In this document: one piece after another, positions 1 to 10,920 of the stretch
Layout of the letters: the number at the start of each line of letters is the position of its first letter
Position numbering within the stretch: position 1 is the stretch's first letter
Assembly (NCBI RefSeq): GCF_007097155.1
Contig: NZ_VJWA01000001.1
Location: 1,884,860 to 1,948,859, forward strand
Direction of reading: 5' to 3'
From: Glacieibacterium frigidum
GTDB lineage: Bacteria; Pseudomonadota; Alphaproteobacteria; Sphingomonadales; Sphingomonadaceae
Length of the DNA: 64,000 nucleotides
Position numbers and translations under genes: made by a program
The notes under the pieces: model-generated
The model's database searches: none
The model's input: only the letters and a program-made list of their open reading frames with translations
Told to the model about the DNA's origin: nothing

Positions 1-555
1 CCCGACAAGCTCCACACCGTCGGCCGCCCCGCGCCGGGCCACGAGATGCGCGTGCTGGGCGACGACGGCCGCGAGCTGCCGCCCGGCGAGGTCGGCGAGA
101 TCGTCGGCCACTCGACCGCGACGATGCGCGGCTATCACAACCAGCCAGGCAAGACCGCCGAGGCGCAGTGGATCGCCCCCGATGGCCGCGTCTTCATGCG
201 CACCGGCGACGTCGGGCGGATCGACGCCGACGGGTTCCTGACGCTGATGGACCGCAAGAAGGACATGATCATCAGCGGCGGCTTCAACATCTACCCGAGC
301 GATCTCGAGGCGGTGCTGGCGGAGCACCCGGCGGTCGTCGAGGCGGCGGTGGTCGGGGTGCCGTCGGACGACTGGGGCGAGACGCCGGTGGCGTTCGTGG
401 TGCTGCGCGAGGCGGCGGACGTGAAGGCATGGGCGAACGAACGGCTAGGCAAGACGCAGCGGCTGCATGCGGTCGAAGTTGTGGACGCATTGCCGCGGAG
501 TGCGATCGGGAAGGTGTTGAAGCGGGAGTTGCGGGATGGGTGGGCCGCAGCCTGA
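1..555 (+). CDS. AMP-dependent acyl-CoA synthetase/ligase, C-terminal part
   Basis: The reading frame is open from the first base, so the gene starts outside the window and only the last 184 codons are present. The family activates a carboxylate with ATP to an acyl-adenylate and then transfers it to CoA. Visible motifs are the hinge and core TGDVGRIDADGF, the DRKKDMIISGGFNIYP segment (A8 region) and, near the end, RSAIGKVLKREL, whose first lysine matches the adenylation lysine. The C-terminal lid domain is therefore complete. Substrate cannot be judged from this part; medium/long-chain fatty acids or aromatic acids are both possible. The next gene starts 20 bases after the stop on the same strand, so the two may be cotranscribed. 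Confidence 0.93.
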   Translation, partial: PDKLHTVGRPAPGHEMRVLGDDGRELPPGEVGEIVGHSTATMRGYHNQPGKTAEAQWIAPDGRVFMRTGDVGRIDADGFLTLMDRKKDMIISGGFNIYPSDLEAVLAEHPAVVEAAVVGVPSDDWGETPVAFVVLREAADVKAWANERLGKTQRLHAVEVVDALPRSAIGKVLKRELRDGWAAA

Positions 556-575
556 TCGAAGGCTATGTGACCCGG

Positions 576-1658
576 ATGCACCTCACCAACTTCGACGCGC
601 CCGCCTTCCTCCGCGACACTTGGCAGCGGCGCCCGCTGCTGATCCGCAACCCCTGGGCCGCATGGGCGAACCCGCTCGAACCCGACGAGCTGGCGGGGCT
701 GGCGTGCGAGGACGGGGTCGAGGCGCGGATCGTGACGACGAAGCGCAAGGGCTATGTGCTCGAACAGGGGCCGTTCGCGGAAAAGCGTTTCGCCAAGGCC
801 GGCAAGAAACCGTGGACGCTGCTGGTGCAGGCGGTCGACACCTACGACCCCGACGTCGCCGCCTTGCGGGAGGCGTTCCGCTTCATCCCCGACTGGCGCA
901 TCGACGACGTGATGGTCAGCTACGCCAGCGACGGCGGCGGTGTCGGGCCGCACTACGACCAGTACGACGTGTTCCTCGTGCAGGGGCTGGGGCGGCGGCG
1001 CTGGCAGATCGGAGGGATGTGCGACGCCGCGACGCCGCTCCAGCCGCACGACGATCTGCGGTTGCTGGCGGACTTCCAGGCGACCGAGGAATGGGTGCTC
1101 GAGCCCGGCGACATGCTTTATATTCCGCCCGGCATCGCGCACCACGGCGTCGCGGTCGGCGACGACTGCATGACCTATTCGATCGGCTTTCGCGCCCCGT
1201 CGCGCGCCGATCTGATCGGCCACTGGGCCGACGACCTTATCGCGGGCCTCGCCGACGACGACCGCTACGCCGACCCCGGCCTGAGCCCCCAGGCGAACCC
1301 CGGCGAGATCGCGCCCGATGCGGTCGCGCGCCTGCACGCCATGGTGACGAGCACGATGAAGGACCCCGCGGTCTTCGCGCGCTGGTTCGGGCGCTACGTC
1401 ACGGAGCGCAAGTACGACGATGCGCCCGAAGTTGTCCCCGAGGGAACGGGCCTGCGCCGCAACCCGGCGAGCCGCTTCGCCTTCGTGCGCCGCAGCGAGG
1501 GCGTCCTGCTGTTCGCCGACGGCGCCTGCTTCGACTGCACCGGCGACATGGTCGGGTACGCAGAAGCGCTTTGCGCGGGCGTCGTCGGCGCACCTTCGTT
1601 CGCCACGCGCGAGCTCATCGCGGCGCTGGTCGCGCAGGGCAGCCTGGTCGACGCGTGA
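576..1658 (+). CDS. JmjC/cupin-4 ribosomal oxygenase, RoxA (YcfD) type
   Basis: This 360-residue protein matches the 2-oxoglutarate/Fe(II)-dependent arginine hydroxylase family (E. coli YcfD/RoxA acts on ribosomal protein L16; about 373 residues). The iron facial triad is visible as HYD (H126, D128) in GVGPHYDQYDVF and a downstream His in IPPGIAHHG (about 189-190). The N-terminal RDTWQRRPLLIRN segment and the C-terminal winged-helix-like region ending in ELIAALVAQGSL are typical. ATG 576 is chosen because the frame upstream lies inside the synthetase gene and the family begins just before the FLRDTWQ block. Activity on uL16 is inferred from the family only. Confidence 0.9.
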   Translation: MHLTNFDAPAFLRDTWQRRPLLIRNPWAAWANPLEPDELAGLACEDGVEARIVTTKRKGYVLEQGPFAEKRFAKAGKKPWTLLVQAVDTYDPDVAALREAFRFIPDWRIDDVMVSYASDGGGVGPHYDQYDVFLVQGLGRRRWQIGGMCDAATPLQPHDDLRLLADFQATEEWVLEPGDMLYIPPGIAHHGVAVGDDCMTYSIGFRAPSRADLIGHWADDLIAGLADDDRYADPGLSPQANPGEIAPDAVARLHAMVTSTMKDPAVFARWFGRYVTERKYDDAPEVVPEGTGLRRNPASRFAFVRRSEGVLLFADGACFDCTGDMVGYAEALCAGVVGAPSFATRELIAALVAQGSLVDA

Positions 1659-1837
1659 AGCGCACGCGGGCAAGCGTCTGCGCGCGCAAAGTGCGGCACG
1701 CGAGCGAGGCGGCGGCGCTTGCGGTGGCGCGGGACGCGGCGGTGCCGCTCAGGCCTTATCGGTGCGACCGCTGCGGGGCGTATCATTTGACCAGCCGGAC
1801 CAAGGGCAAGCGGGTGCCGCGCTCCGGTGCGAGCTGA
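1655..1837 (+). CDS. small zinc-ribbon-like protein
   Basis: A 60-residue ORF begins at GTG 1655, overlapping the stop of the oxygenase gene by four bases (GTGA), which is good evidence for translational coupling. It is very basic and carries a CDRC pair (about residues 37-40) in the context PYRCDRCGAYHLTS, with a further Cys at residue 9 and a His four residues after the CxxC, so a single zinc could be bound. Small ORFs with a YxCxxCxxxHLTS ending occur widely and are uncharacterised. A role together with the ribosomal oxygenase is only suggested by the overlap. No ATG is available upstream in this frame. Confidence 0.6.
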   Translation: MKRTRASVCARKVRHASEAAALAVARDAAVPLRPYRCDRCGAYHLTSRTKGKRVPRSGAS

Positions 1838-1848
1838 AGAAGGAAGAA

Positions 1849-1989
1849 TTGCTCACACGAAGGCACGAAGGCACGAAGAAGCAAGGCACCGAAAGGACGG
1901 CCGATACGCGGATCAGATGACCGGCGCCGTCCCTCCGCGCCCTACCTTTTCTCTTTCTTCTTCGTGCCTTCGTGCCTTCGTGTGAGCAA
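1849..1989. repeat. perfect 32-bp inverted repeat with aaggcacg units
   Basis: Arm 1849-1880 is the exact reverse complement of arm 1958-1989. Each arm carries tandem copies of cgaaggca/tgccttcg. They are separated by 77 bases and fill almost the whole gap between two convergent genes. It could fold as a long transcript hairpin and act as a transcription end in both directions, or be a mobile palindromic repeat. Confidence 0.8.
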
Positions 1990-1995
1990 TGACTT

Positions 1996-2535
1996 CTACC
2001 GCTCCACCTCCCGCCACGCCCCCGGAGCAAGTCCCGCGACCGCCCAGTCGCCCACGCTCCAGCGGACGAGGCGCAGCGTCGGGTGGCCGACGGCGGCGGT
2101 CATGCGGCGGACCTGGCGATTGCGTCCCTCGCGGAGGGTCAGGCGGAGCCAGGTGTCCGGGATTGTCTGGCGCACGCGAATCGGCGGGTCGCGCGGCCAC
2201 AGGTCGGGGGGTGCGATGGCCTCGGCCTCGGCGGGCAGCGTCGGGCCGTCGTTCAGTATGACGCCCTTGCGCAGGGCGGAGAGGACGCTGTCGTCGGGAA
2301 TGCCCTCGACCTGCACGAGGTAAGTCTTCGGCAGCTTGAAACGCGGGTCGGCGATGCGCGCCTGTAGGCGGCCGTCGTCGGTGAGGATCAACAGCCCCTC
2401 GCTGTCGCGGTCGAGGCGGCCGGCGGGGTAGACGCCGGGCACGTCGATATAGTCCGACAGTGTGGCGCGCGCCGCGCCGTCGGTGAACTGGGGGAGAACG
2501 CCCCAGGGCTTGTTGAACAGGATGAGGCGGGGCAT
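1996..2535 (-). CDS. pseudouridine synthase, RsuA/RluE type
   Basis: The 179-residue protein isomerises uridine to pseudouridine in rRNA. It starts [19 protein letters not shown] and has the catalytic block [19 protein letters not shown] with the essential Asp in GRLDRD, followed by [13 protein letters not shown] and [11 protein letters not shown], all typical of the RsuA/RluB/E/F branch. There is no N-terminal S4 domain, which together with the short length fits RluE (23S rRNA position 2457 in E. coli). ATG 2535 is used because the upstream in-frame sequence is low-complexity Arg and runs into the next gene. It lies 19 bases behind the TPR gene, so the two are probably cotranscribed. Confidence 0.9.
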   Translation of the reverse strand: MPRLILFNKPWGVLPQFTDGAARATLSDYIDVPGVYPAGRLDRDSEGLLILTDDGRLQARIADPRFKLPKTYLVQVEGIPDDSVLSALRKGVILNDGPTLPAEAEAIAPPDLWPRDPPIRVRQTIPDTWLRLTLREGRNRQVRRMTAAVGHPTLRLVRWSVGDWAVAGLAPGAWREVER

Positions 2536-2554
2536 CGGCCCTCGCCCGCGAAGA

Positions 2555-3061
2555 TCAGTTCTTGACCACCGCCGGCTTCGCCGCCTCGGCACTCGCCACC
2601 GGCGCAACCACGGGTGCGGCGAGCGCGACCTCTAGCCGCTTGGCCGCTGCGCAATCGGTCTTGCACAGCGTCTTGATGCGGACGAGGTTCAGGTTTGCCC
2701 GCGCCCGCGCACCGCGCGCGACGAGCGCCTTGCCCTGCCCCTCGAGCGCCGCGAGATTGTTCGGATCGAGCGCCAGTGCCTCGCGGTAGAAGCGCACCGC
2801 CTTGCCGGGCAGGCCCTGTGCCTCATAAGCGTGGGCGATGCCGATGAAGGCGCGCCCATTGCGCGGATCGACCGCGGCAGCGGCTTCGTAAGCGTCGATG
2901 GCAGCGGCCGGCTGCTGCTTGGCGAGCGCGGCGTCGCCGATCGCCTGCAGGCGCAGCGACTGCGGGTTGATCGCATCGTCACCGCCCGCGGCCCCGACCG
3001 CGACGGTCGACGCGGTACCCGCAACCAGCAAAAACAACGGTATCGCCCAGGACTTGCGCAT
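2555..3061 (-). CDS. exported tetratricopeptide-repeat protein
   Basis: The 168-residue product has a short Lys/Arg start and a hydrophobic segment (about residues 5-25), consistent with a Sec signal or anchor, followed by roughly three TPR units (for example [20 protein letters not shown] and [20 protein letters not shown]). The C-terminus is Ala/Pro/Val-rich and contains one CKTDC pair. TPR proteins mediate protein-protein contacts; the partner is unknown. It sits between the rRNA methyltransferase and the pseudouridine synthase genes on the same strand with gaps of 26 and 19 bases. Start ATG 3061 leaves out an upstream in-frame extension that lacks a signal-like beginning. Confidence 0.82.
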   Translation of the reverse strand: MRKSWAIPLFLLVAGTASTVAVGAAGGDDAINPQSLRLQAIGDAALAKQQPAAAIDAYEAAAAVDPRNGRAFIGIAHAYEAQGLPGKAVRFYREALALDPNNLAALEGQGKALVARGARARANLNLVRIKTLCKTDCAAAKRLEVALAAPVVAPVASAEAAKPAVVKN

Positions 3062-3087
3062 GTCGTCTCCCTCGCCCCGCGGCGATG

Positions 3088-4272
3088 CTAACAGATGCGT
3101 ATCAGCCCCCCTAGAAAAAATCCGTCGCACCCCTGTGTCCCCGGCGTCAGTACGACTTTAGATACGGGCGCACCCCCCAATGGGTTGCGTAAGGGCAAGG
3201 GGTTGACGTCGGCGGTCTGCGCCAGGAAATCGGCGACGACCCCTTCGCCCTCCTCGGGCAGCAGCGAGCAGACGACATAGACGATCCGCCCGCCGGGCTT
3301 GACGAGGCCTGCCGCGAGCTTGAGCAGCCGCCCCTGCTCCGCGACGAAGCGCGCCAGCCGGTCCGGCGTCAGCCGCCACCGCGCCTCCGGATTGCGCCGC
3401 CATGTGCCCGTCCCCGAGCATGGCGCATCGACGAGAACGAGGTCGCACGCACCCTGCAGATCGCCGAGCGCCGCCATCTCCTTGCCCGGGTTGAGCAGGC
3501 GCGTCTCGATCTCGGCCCCGGCGCGGACAGCGCGCGGTTCAAGCTGGCGCAGGCGCGCGCGGTCTGTATCGGCGGCGATCAGCCGGCCCTCCCCCCCCAT
3601 CGTCGCGGCGAGCGCGAGCGTCTTGCCGCCGGCGCCGGCGCACAGGTCGAGAACGGTCTCGCCGGGCTTCGCTTCGCACGCCGCGGCGGCGAACTGGCTG
3701 CCGGCGTCCTGGACCTCGATGAGGCCGTCGTGAAAGGCGGGCAGCGTCTCGACGTTCAGGTCGCCGCGGACGCGCAGCGCGGTGTCGATGAGCGGCACCG
3801 GGTCGGCGTCGATCTCGATGGCGTCCCGCGTCGTCTTGAGCGTGTTGACGCGCAGGTCGAGCGGGGCGCGGTCGAGGAGCGCGGCCAGCTGCGCGTCGGT
3901 GTCGGCGCCGAAGCGCCTCCGAAGCCGCTCGATCAGCCACGCCGGCGCGGGGCCGGGGCGGGCTTCGGGCTCGCCCTCGACGTGGGGCGCCGGGCCGTGC
4001 GTGCCGCCCTCGAACAGGTCGAGCAGCGCGGGGTCATGCGCGCGGGCGTGGGCGAGCATCGCGCTGCGGCCCGTGGCGGGGCGCTCGCCGATGCTGCGGA
4101 TGACGGCGTAGATCAGCTCGCGCACCGCGCGCCGGTCCTTCGACCCGGCATAGCGGCGCGTCTGGAAATAGCGCGCGATCAGCGTGTCGGCGGCGGCCCC
4201 GCCCTCGCGCGCGGCGTGGACGATGGCGTCGAGGCAGTCGATCGCGGCCTGCACGCGGGCGGAGGGGGTCAT
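3088..4272 (-). CDS. RsmB-like rRNA (cytosine-5) methyltransferase
   Basis: This 394-residue protein has an N-terminal helical NusB-like region (about 1-130) and a Rossmann SAM-binding domain. The SAM motif is DLCAGAGGKTLALA, and the two cysteines of 5-methylcytosine RNA methyltransferases are seen in VDAPCSGTGTWRRNP and YVVCSLLPEEGE. The family methylates C967 of 16S rRNA in E. coli (RsmB, about 429 residues). The C-terminus CDGFFLGGLIRIC is the usual end. The gene follows guaB after a 114-base gap that holds a palindromic repeat, so it may have its own promoter or read through. Confidence 0.92.
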   Translation of the reverse strand: MTPSARVQAAIDCLDAIVHAAREGGAAADTLIARYFQTRRYAGSKDRRAVRELIYAVIRSIGERPATGRSAMLAHARAHDPALLDLFEGGTHGPAPHVEGEPEARPGPAPAWLIERLRRRFGADTDAQLAALLDRAPLDLRVNTLKTTRDAIEIDADPVPLIDTALRVRGDLNVETLPAFHDGLIEVQDAGSQFAAAACEAKPGETVLDLCAGAGGKTLALAATMGGEGRLIAADTDRARLRQLEPRAVRAGAEIETRLLNPGKEMAALGDLQGACDLVLVDAPCSGTGTWRRNPEARWRLTPDRLARFVAEQGRLLKLAAGLVKPGGRIVYVVCSLLPEEGEGVVADFLAQTADVNPLPLRNPLGGAPVSKVVLTPGTQGCDGFFLGGLIRIC

Positions 4273-4286
4273 TCTATATCTACCTT

Positions 4287-4374
4287 GTCATTCCGGCGCA
4301 CGCCGGAACCCATCGTGGTACGAGGCGGAGGCTCCGCTGGTGGCAAAGTGAGTTCCGGCCTTCGCCGGAATGAC
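4287..4374. repeat. palindromic repeat, family A (gtcattccggc type)
   Basis: Arms 4287-4309 and 4352-4374 are inverted copies differing only in the three central bases of the arm. The same sequence type occurs at 40405-40496. It occupies the gap between guaB and the rsmB-like gene. Such REP-like elements are common between genes in sphingomonads and may stop or process transcripts. Confidence 0.85.
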
Positions 4375-4386
4375 AACTTCAAATAC

Positions 4387-7038
<2,652 letters not shown>

Positions 7039-7042
<4 letters not shown>

Positions 7043-8244
7043 AGCCCGGCCCTCTTCAACGCTTGGGTCAAGTCGGCGATCAGGTCGCGCGGGTCCTCGA
7101 GGCCGACCGACAGGCGCAGCAGCCCTTCGGTGATCCCCATCTCCTCGCGCACCGTCGGCGACACGCTGGCGTGCGTCGTCGACGCGCAGTGCGTCATCAG
7201 CGAACGCGAATCGCCGAGGTTATTGCAGATGTCGATGATCTCCAGCGCGTCGAGCAGCGCGTGCGCCTGCACGCGGTCCTCGACGTGCAAAGTGACGATC
7301 GTGCCACCGCCCGACATCTGGCGCATCGCGAGGTCGTGCTGCGGGTGGCTCGGCAGGCCGGGGTAGAGCGTCACCGGCACGCGACCCTCTAGAAAGCTGG
7401 CGACCGCATGCGCGTTGTCGACCATGCGCCGGACGCGCAGGTCGAGCGTCTCCAAGGACTTGAGCAGCAGCCACGCATTGAAGGCGCTCAGCACCGGCCC
7501 GGTGTGGCGCGTGTAGGCGAGATAGATGTCGTTGATCCACTGCGCCGAGCCGAGCACCGCACCCGCCAGCACGCGCCCCTGCCCGTCGATATGCTTGGTG
7601 GCGGAATAGCAGACGACGTCGGCGCCGAGCTTGAGCGGCTGCTGCAGGATCGGCGAGGCGAAGGCGTTGTCGATCACCACCAGCGCGCCGGCGTCGTGGC
7701 CGATGTCCGAAATCGCCGCGATATCGCAGACGTCGAGCGTCGGGTTGGCCGGCGTCTCGAGGAAGAACGCCTTCGTGTTCGGTCGCCGCGCGCGTGCCCA
7801 GGCCTCGGTATCGCGTCCGTCGACGATCGTCGTCTCGATGCCGAACTTGGGCAGGATGGTATCGACGAGGACGCGGCACGACCCGAACAGCGCGCGGCCT
7901 GCAACGAGGTGATCGCCCGCCGACAAATGGCTCATCAGCGCCGCCGACATCGCCGCCATGCCGGTGCAGGTGGCTCGGCCCGCCTCGGCACCCTCCATCA
8001 GGCACAGCCGCTCCTCGAGCATCTGCACGGTCGGGTTCTGCAGCCGCGAATAGGTCATGCCCGTCTCGGTGCCGGCGAACCGCCCCGCCGCCTGGCCCGC
8101 GCTGTCATAGGCATAGCCCGAGGTGAGGAAGATCGCCTCCGACGTCTCGCCATACTCGCTGCGCGCCGTGCCGCCGCGCACCGCCTGCGTCGCGGGGTGC
8201 CAGTTGCGCGTGACGCTGCGGTCCTGTCCGGTGTGTCGTTTCAT
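7039..8244 (-). CDS. metZ: O-succinylhomoserine sulfhydrylase
   Basis: This 401-residue Cys/Met-metabolism PLP enzyme should join O-succinylhomoserine and sulfide to give homocysteine. The PLP lysine lies in CYSATKHIDGQGRVLAGAV; the KHIDGQGR form is typical of MetZ rather than cystathionine synthases. Other marks are YSRLQNPT near the N-terminus, ETPANPTLDVCDI, VIDNAFASP and SVGLEDPRDLIADL at the end. Upstream gene starts at 8782, leaving a 28-base gap. The homoserine pathway link to thrB elsewhere in the window is metabolic, not operonic. Confidence 0.94.
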
Positions 8245-8272
8245 GGGGTGGGGCTTAGCCGCGCGTGCGCAT

Positions 8273-8782
8273 TCAACGCAAGGCGACGGTCTTCACCGCC
8301 TCCCACGGCCCGTCGAGGTAGCGCCACACGTCGATGCCGACGATGCGCGCCGTCCACGGCTGAAAGGTCGCGCTCAGCAGCGCCAACGTGGCGCGAGCAA
8401 CCGCGGGGTCGACCTTGTTCTGGACGGTCACGTGCCCGCGCCAGCCCTGCCGGTCCTGCGGGATCAGCAGCGGCGCCCAGGCATCGGCGAGCTCGGCGCG
8501 GATCGCCGCCAGTCCCTCGCAGTGGAGCGTCAGCGCGACGCCCTTGCCGAGCGAGCGCAGGCCCGCGACCTCGATCTCGGGGGCGGGATGGTGGCGCGCG
8601 GTGAACTTCAGCCGGTCGACGACCGCCTCGAGTTCGCTGCCGGGAAGATGGTGGAACAGCGAGATGTGCGCGGGCACGCGGTTGATCTCGGCGGGGTAAT
8701 GCGCCCGGCGCAGGGCCTCGAACTTGGCCATGCTGGCCGGATCGGCGCGCGCAGTCAGGATGAGGGGGTGGGGATCGGTCAC
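8273..8782 (-). CDS. 2H phosphoesterase (2'-5' RNA ligase family)
   Basis: The 169-residue protein carries the two HxT/S-phi motifs of the 2H superfamily: HISLFHHL (about residues 39-46) and HVTVQNKV (about 116-123). The spacing and size fit bacterial LigT-like/2'-5' RNA ligase proteins, which act on cyclic phosphodiester or 2'-5' linkages in RNA or nucleotides. The natural substrate is not deducible. It starts four bases inside the end of the PRC-barrel gene, so the two are translationally coupled. Confidence 0.86.
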   Translation of the reverse strand: MTDPHPLILTARADPASMAKFEALRRAHYPAEINRVPAHISLFHHLPGSELEAVVDRLKFTARHHPAPEIEVAGLRSLGKGVALTLHCEGLAAIRAELADAWAPLLIPQDRQGWRGHVTVQNKVDPAVARATLALLSATFQPWTARIVGIDVWRYLDGPWEAVKTVALR

Positions 8783-9108
8783 TCGACCGGTTTAGCGGGC
8801 CAATGGTCCTTGTCGAACCCGCCGCGGGCGTCGAGGTCGGCGCCCGACAGCGGCAGCGAAAGCGCGCCGTCCTCGGGATCGACGGTGAAATCGCACCACG
8901 AGATCGCGTGCAGCGTCTCGCCGACGCCGAGCACGCCGCCGCGCGCCAGCACGACATAGGCGATCGCGCCTTGGCCCGCGGTCAGCATGATCTCGGCGAT
9001 CTTGCCCAGAGTCTCGCCGTCCTTGCCCTTGACCGGACTTTCAAGGATCGCGCCGACGGCGATCAGTGTTGCCTGCGGGGCGTCGGCGACGGTCGCTTCG
9101 CTCGTCAT
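8779..9108 (-). CDS. PRC-barrel domain protein
   Basis: A 109-residue cytoplasmic protein with one PRC-barrel: VGAILESPVKGKDGETLGKIAEIMLTAGQGAIAYVVLARGGVLGVGE, followed by the conserved IPW-like element (HAISWCDFTV). PRC-barrels occur in photosynthetic reaction centre H subunits, RimM and many small stand-alone proteins in alphaproteobacteria, where they are thought to be scaffolds. It overlaps both neighbours by four bases (9105-9108 and 8779-8782), so the three genes form a tightly coupled unit. No specific partner is evident. Confidence 0.85.
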   Translation of the reverse strand: MTSEATVADAPQATLIAVGAILESPVKGKDGETLGKIAEIMLTAGQGAIAYVVLARGGVLGVGETLHAISWCDFTVDPEDGALSLPLSGADLDARGGFDKDHWPAKPVE

Positions 9109-9401
9109 GAGCGGCGGAACACGCGCGCGCTGGTCGCGGTCGCGGAGTCGGCGCCCTTTTCGTAGCGCGCGCGGATGCCGAGCCAGCGCCACACGCCGAC
9201 GAGGTTGACGAACAGCAGGAAGACGTTCTGCCACAGCAGGTTCGGCTGGTCGGTCACCGCGCCGATGACGATCCAGCCGATCGACCCGACGCTGAACACG
9301 ACGAAGCCCCAGCCGGTGATCTTCGTCCCCAGATTGGCGGCGACGAGGATCGCGGCGAGCGTCGTCGCGATCGGCGCGACCCAGTTTGCGGCGGTTTCCA
9401 T
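9105..9401 (-). CDS. small integral membrane protein
   Basis: The 98-residue product has about three hydrophobic helices (VAPIATTLAAILVAANL, WGFVVFSVGSIGWIVIGAV, LLWQNVFLLFVNLVGVWRWL) and a basic tail. The WGFVVFSVGSIGWIVIG and NVFLLFVNLVGVWRWLG pattern resembles half of a PQ-loop/PnuC-like transporter, a frequent annotation for such small proteins. ATG 9401 is the first start giving a membrane helix at once. It leads the PRC-barrel/2H phosphoesterase set with a four-base overlap. Function unknown. Confidence 0.72.
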   Translation of the reverse strand: METAANWVAPIATTLAAILVAANLGTKITGWGFVVFSVGSIGWIVIGAVTDQPNLLWQNVFLLFVNLVGVWRWLGIRARYEKGADSATATSARVFRRS

Positions 9402-9480
9402 TGCGTGCGCTGAACGGAGTGGTTCGAACGCGGTTCCGCCGCCCTTCACGCGGCAAGCTGGCGCACGTATTGCGGCGGGC

Positions 9481-10920
9481 GTGACCCCCGCCCTTCCCGC
9501 TCCGCGCTGGCCCTGGGCCGTCGCCGCCGCGCTGCTGATCGCGCTCGCACTGATCACGCCGGTTAACCACGACGAGGACCAGTATCTCGCCGCCGCCAAT
9601 CTGGTGTCGCGGGGGCTGCGGCCCTTCGGCGACTTCATGTACCTGCAGACGCCCGTCCAGCCGTGGCTGCTCGCGCCGGTCGCGTGGCTTGCGGACGGGT
9701 GGAGCTTCATCGCGCTGCGGCTGGTCAGCGCAGTTGCCGGGCTCGGTACGCTGGCGCTGGTGTACGCAGCGCAGCGGCGGGCCGGGGTGACTCCAAGGCA
9801 CGCACTGATCGCGACCGCGCTGTGCGGCAGTTGCGTGCCTTTCCTGTTCGGCATGAGCTTGGCGCGCAACGACGCGCTGCCCGCGTTGCTGCTGGCGGTC
9901 GCGCTGTGGGCGGCGGCGCGGGGGCGGACGCTCGACTGGGGGGTCGCGGGGCTGGCGCTCGGGTGTGCCGCAAGCATCAAGATTTCGTACGGGCTGCCGC
10001 TGGCGTTCGGCGGCTTCTGGCTGCTGTGGCAGGCGGTGCGCACGCAGTCGGTGGCACCCATGCTGGCATGGGGGATCGGCGGGGTGATCGCCCTGCTGCC
10101 GACCGCGCTGACCTGGGCGGCGTACGCGCAAGCGTTCGAATACGGCGTCTTCCGCTATGCCGCGGAGGGCGCGAAGATCTGGTACGACCTCAACGGCATC
10201 GGCGACCGGCTGTCGCTGGCGGCGAAGCTGCGCGACACGGGGGTGGCGCTGGCGATAGGGCCGGCGCTGGTCGCGCTGATCGTTCTTCTCTTTCTTCGTC
10301 GGGATGACGGTAAAAAATACCGCGCCTTCGTCATCACCCTTCTCGTCGCCGGTGTCGTTGCCGCCATCCTCCCGACCCCGACCTACCGCCAGTACTTCCT
10401 GCCCGTACTGCCACCGCTGTTCGTTGCCCTCGGCCTCGCGATGCCCCTCGGGCGCTGGCCGCTGCGGATCATGGCGGCGCTGGGTGTCGCGGCGGTCGCG
10501 GTCTATGCGGGGCTCGGCGTCGCCGACGCGGTCAGGCGCGGCCCGGCGGCGTGGTGCGTCACGAGCCAGGCGCACTGGATCGGGGCGCAGGCGGCGGGGC
10601 CGATCGTCACCTTCTCGCCGACCTATGTGGTCGACAGCGGCGTGCCGCTCGATCCGCGCTTCGCCACCGGCACGCACGTCTGGCGCTCGGGCGACCTGCG
10701 CTCGGACGCCGAACTCGGCGCCTTCAAGGTCACGTCGCGGCGCACGCTGGCGCGCGAACTTGACGCCCGGCCGCCGGGCGCGATCCTGACGGGGTTCGAG
10801 GGTGCGTCGGGGGTCAATCGCCGCATCATTCCCGACGAGGTCCTGAACGACTGGGCGCGGACCAACGGCTACCGCGCGGTGCCGACCCCGTATGGCGGAA
10901 TGCTCTGGCTAAAGCGGTGA
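9481..10920 (+). CDS. polytopic membrane protein, glycosyltransferase-39-like
   Basis: The 479-residue protein has about ten membrane helices and an early periplasmic acidic motif, NHDEDQYLAAANLV, like the Asp/Glu-containing first loop of GT-C (family 39/dolichyl-phosphate-mannose-type) transferases. These move a sugar from a lipid carrier to a periplasmic acceptor. The C-terminal part (from about 380) is soluble and includes TFSPTYVVDSGVPLDPRFATG. GTG 9481 is the likely start because it immediately precedes the first hydrophobic helix; the upstream frame is antisense to the neighbouring gene. The last 12 bases overlap the convergent aldehyde dehydrogenase gene. The acceptor is unknown. Confidence 0.78.
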   Translation: MTPALPAPRWPWAVAAALLIALALITPVNHDEDQYLAAANLVSRGLRPFGDFMYLQTPVQPWLLAPVAWLADGWSFIALRLVSAVAGLGTLALVYAAQRRAGVTPRHALIATALCGSCVPFLFGMSLARNDALPALLLAVALWAAARGRTLDWGVAGLALGCAASIKISYGLPLAFGGFWLLWQAVRTQSVAPMLAWGIGGVIALLPTALTWAAYAQAFEYGVFRYAAEGAKIWYDLNGIGDRLSLAAKLRDTGVALAIGPALVALIVLLFLRRDDGKKYRAFVITLLVAGVVAAILPTPTYRQYFLPVLPPLFVALGLAMPLGRWPLRIMAALGVAAVAVYAGLGVADAVRRGPAAWCVTSQAHWIGAQAAGPIVTFSPTYVVDSGVPLDPRFATGTHVWRSGDLRSDAELGAFKVTSRRTLARELDARPPGAILTGFEGASGVNRRIIPDEVLNDWARTNGYRAVPTPYGGMLWLKR

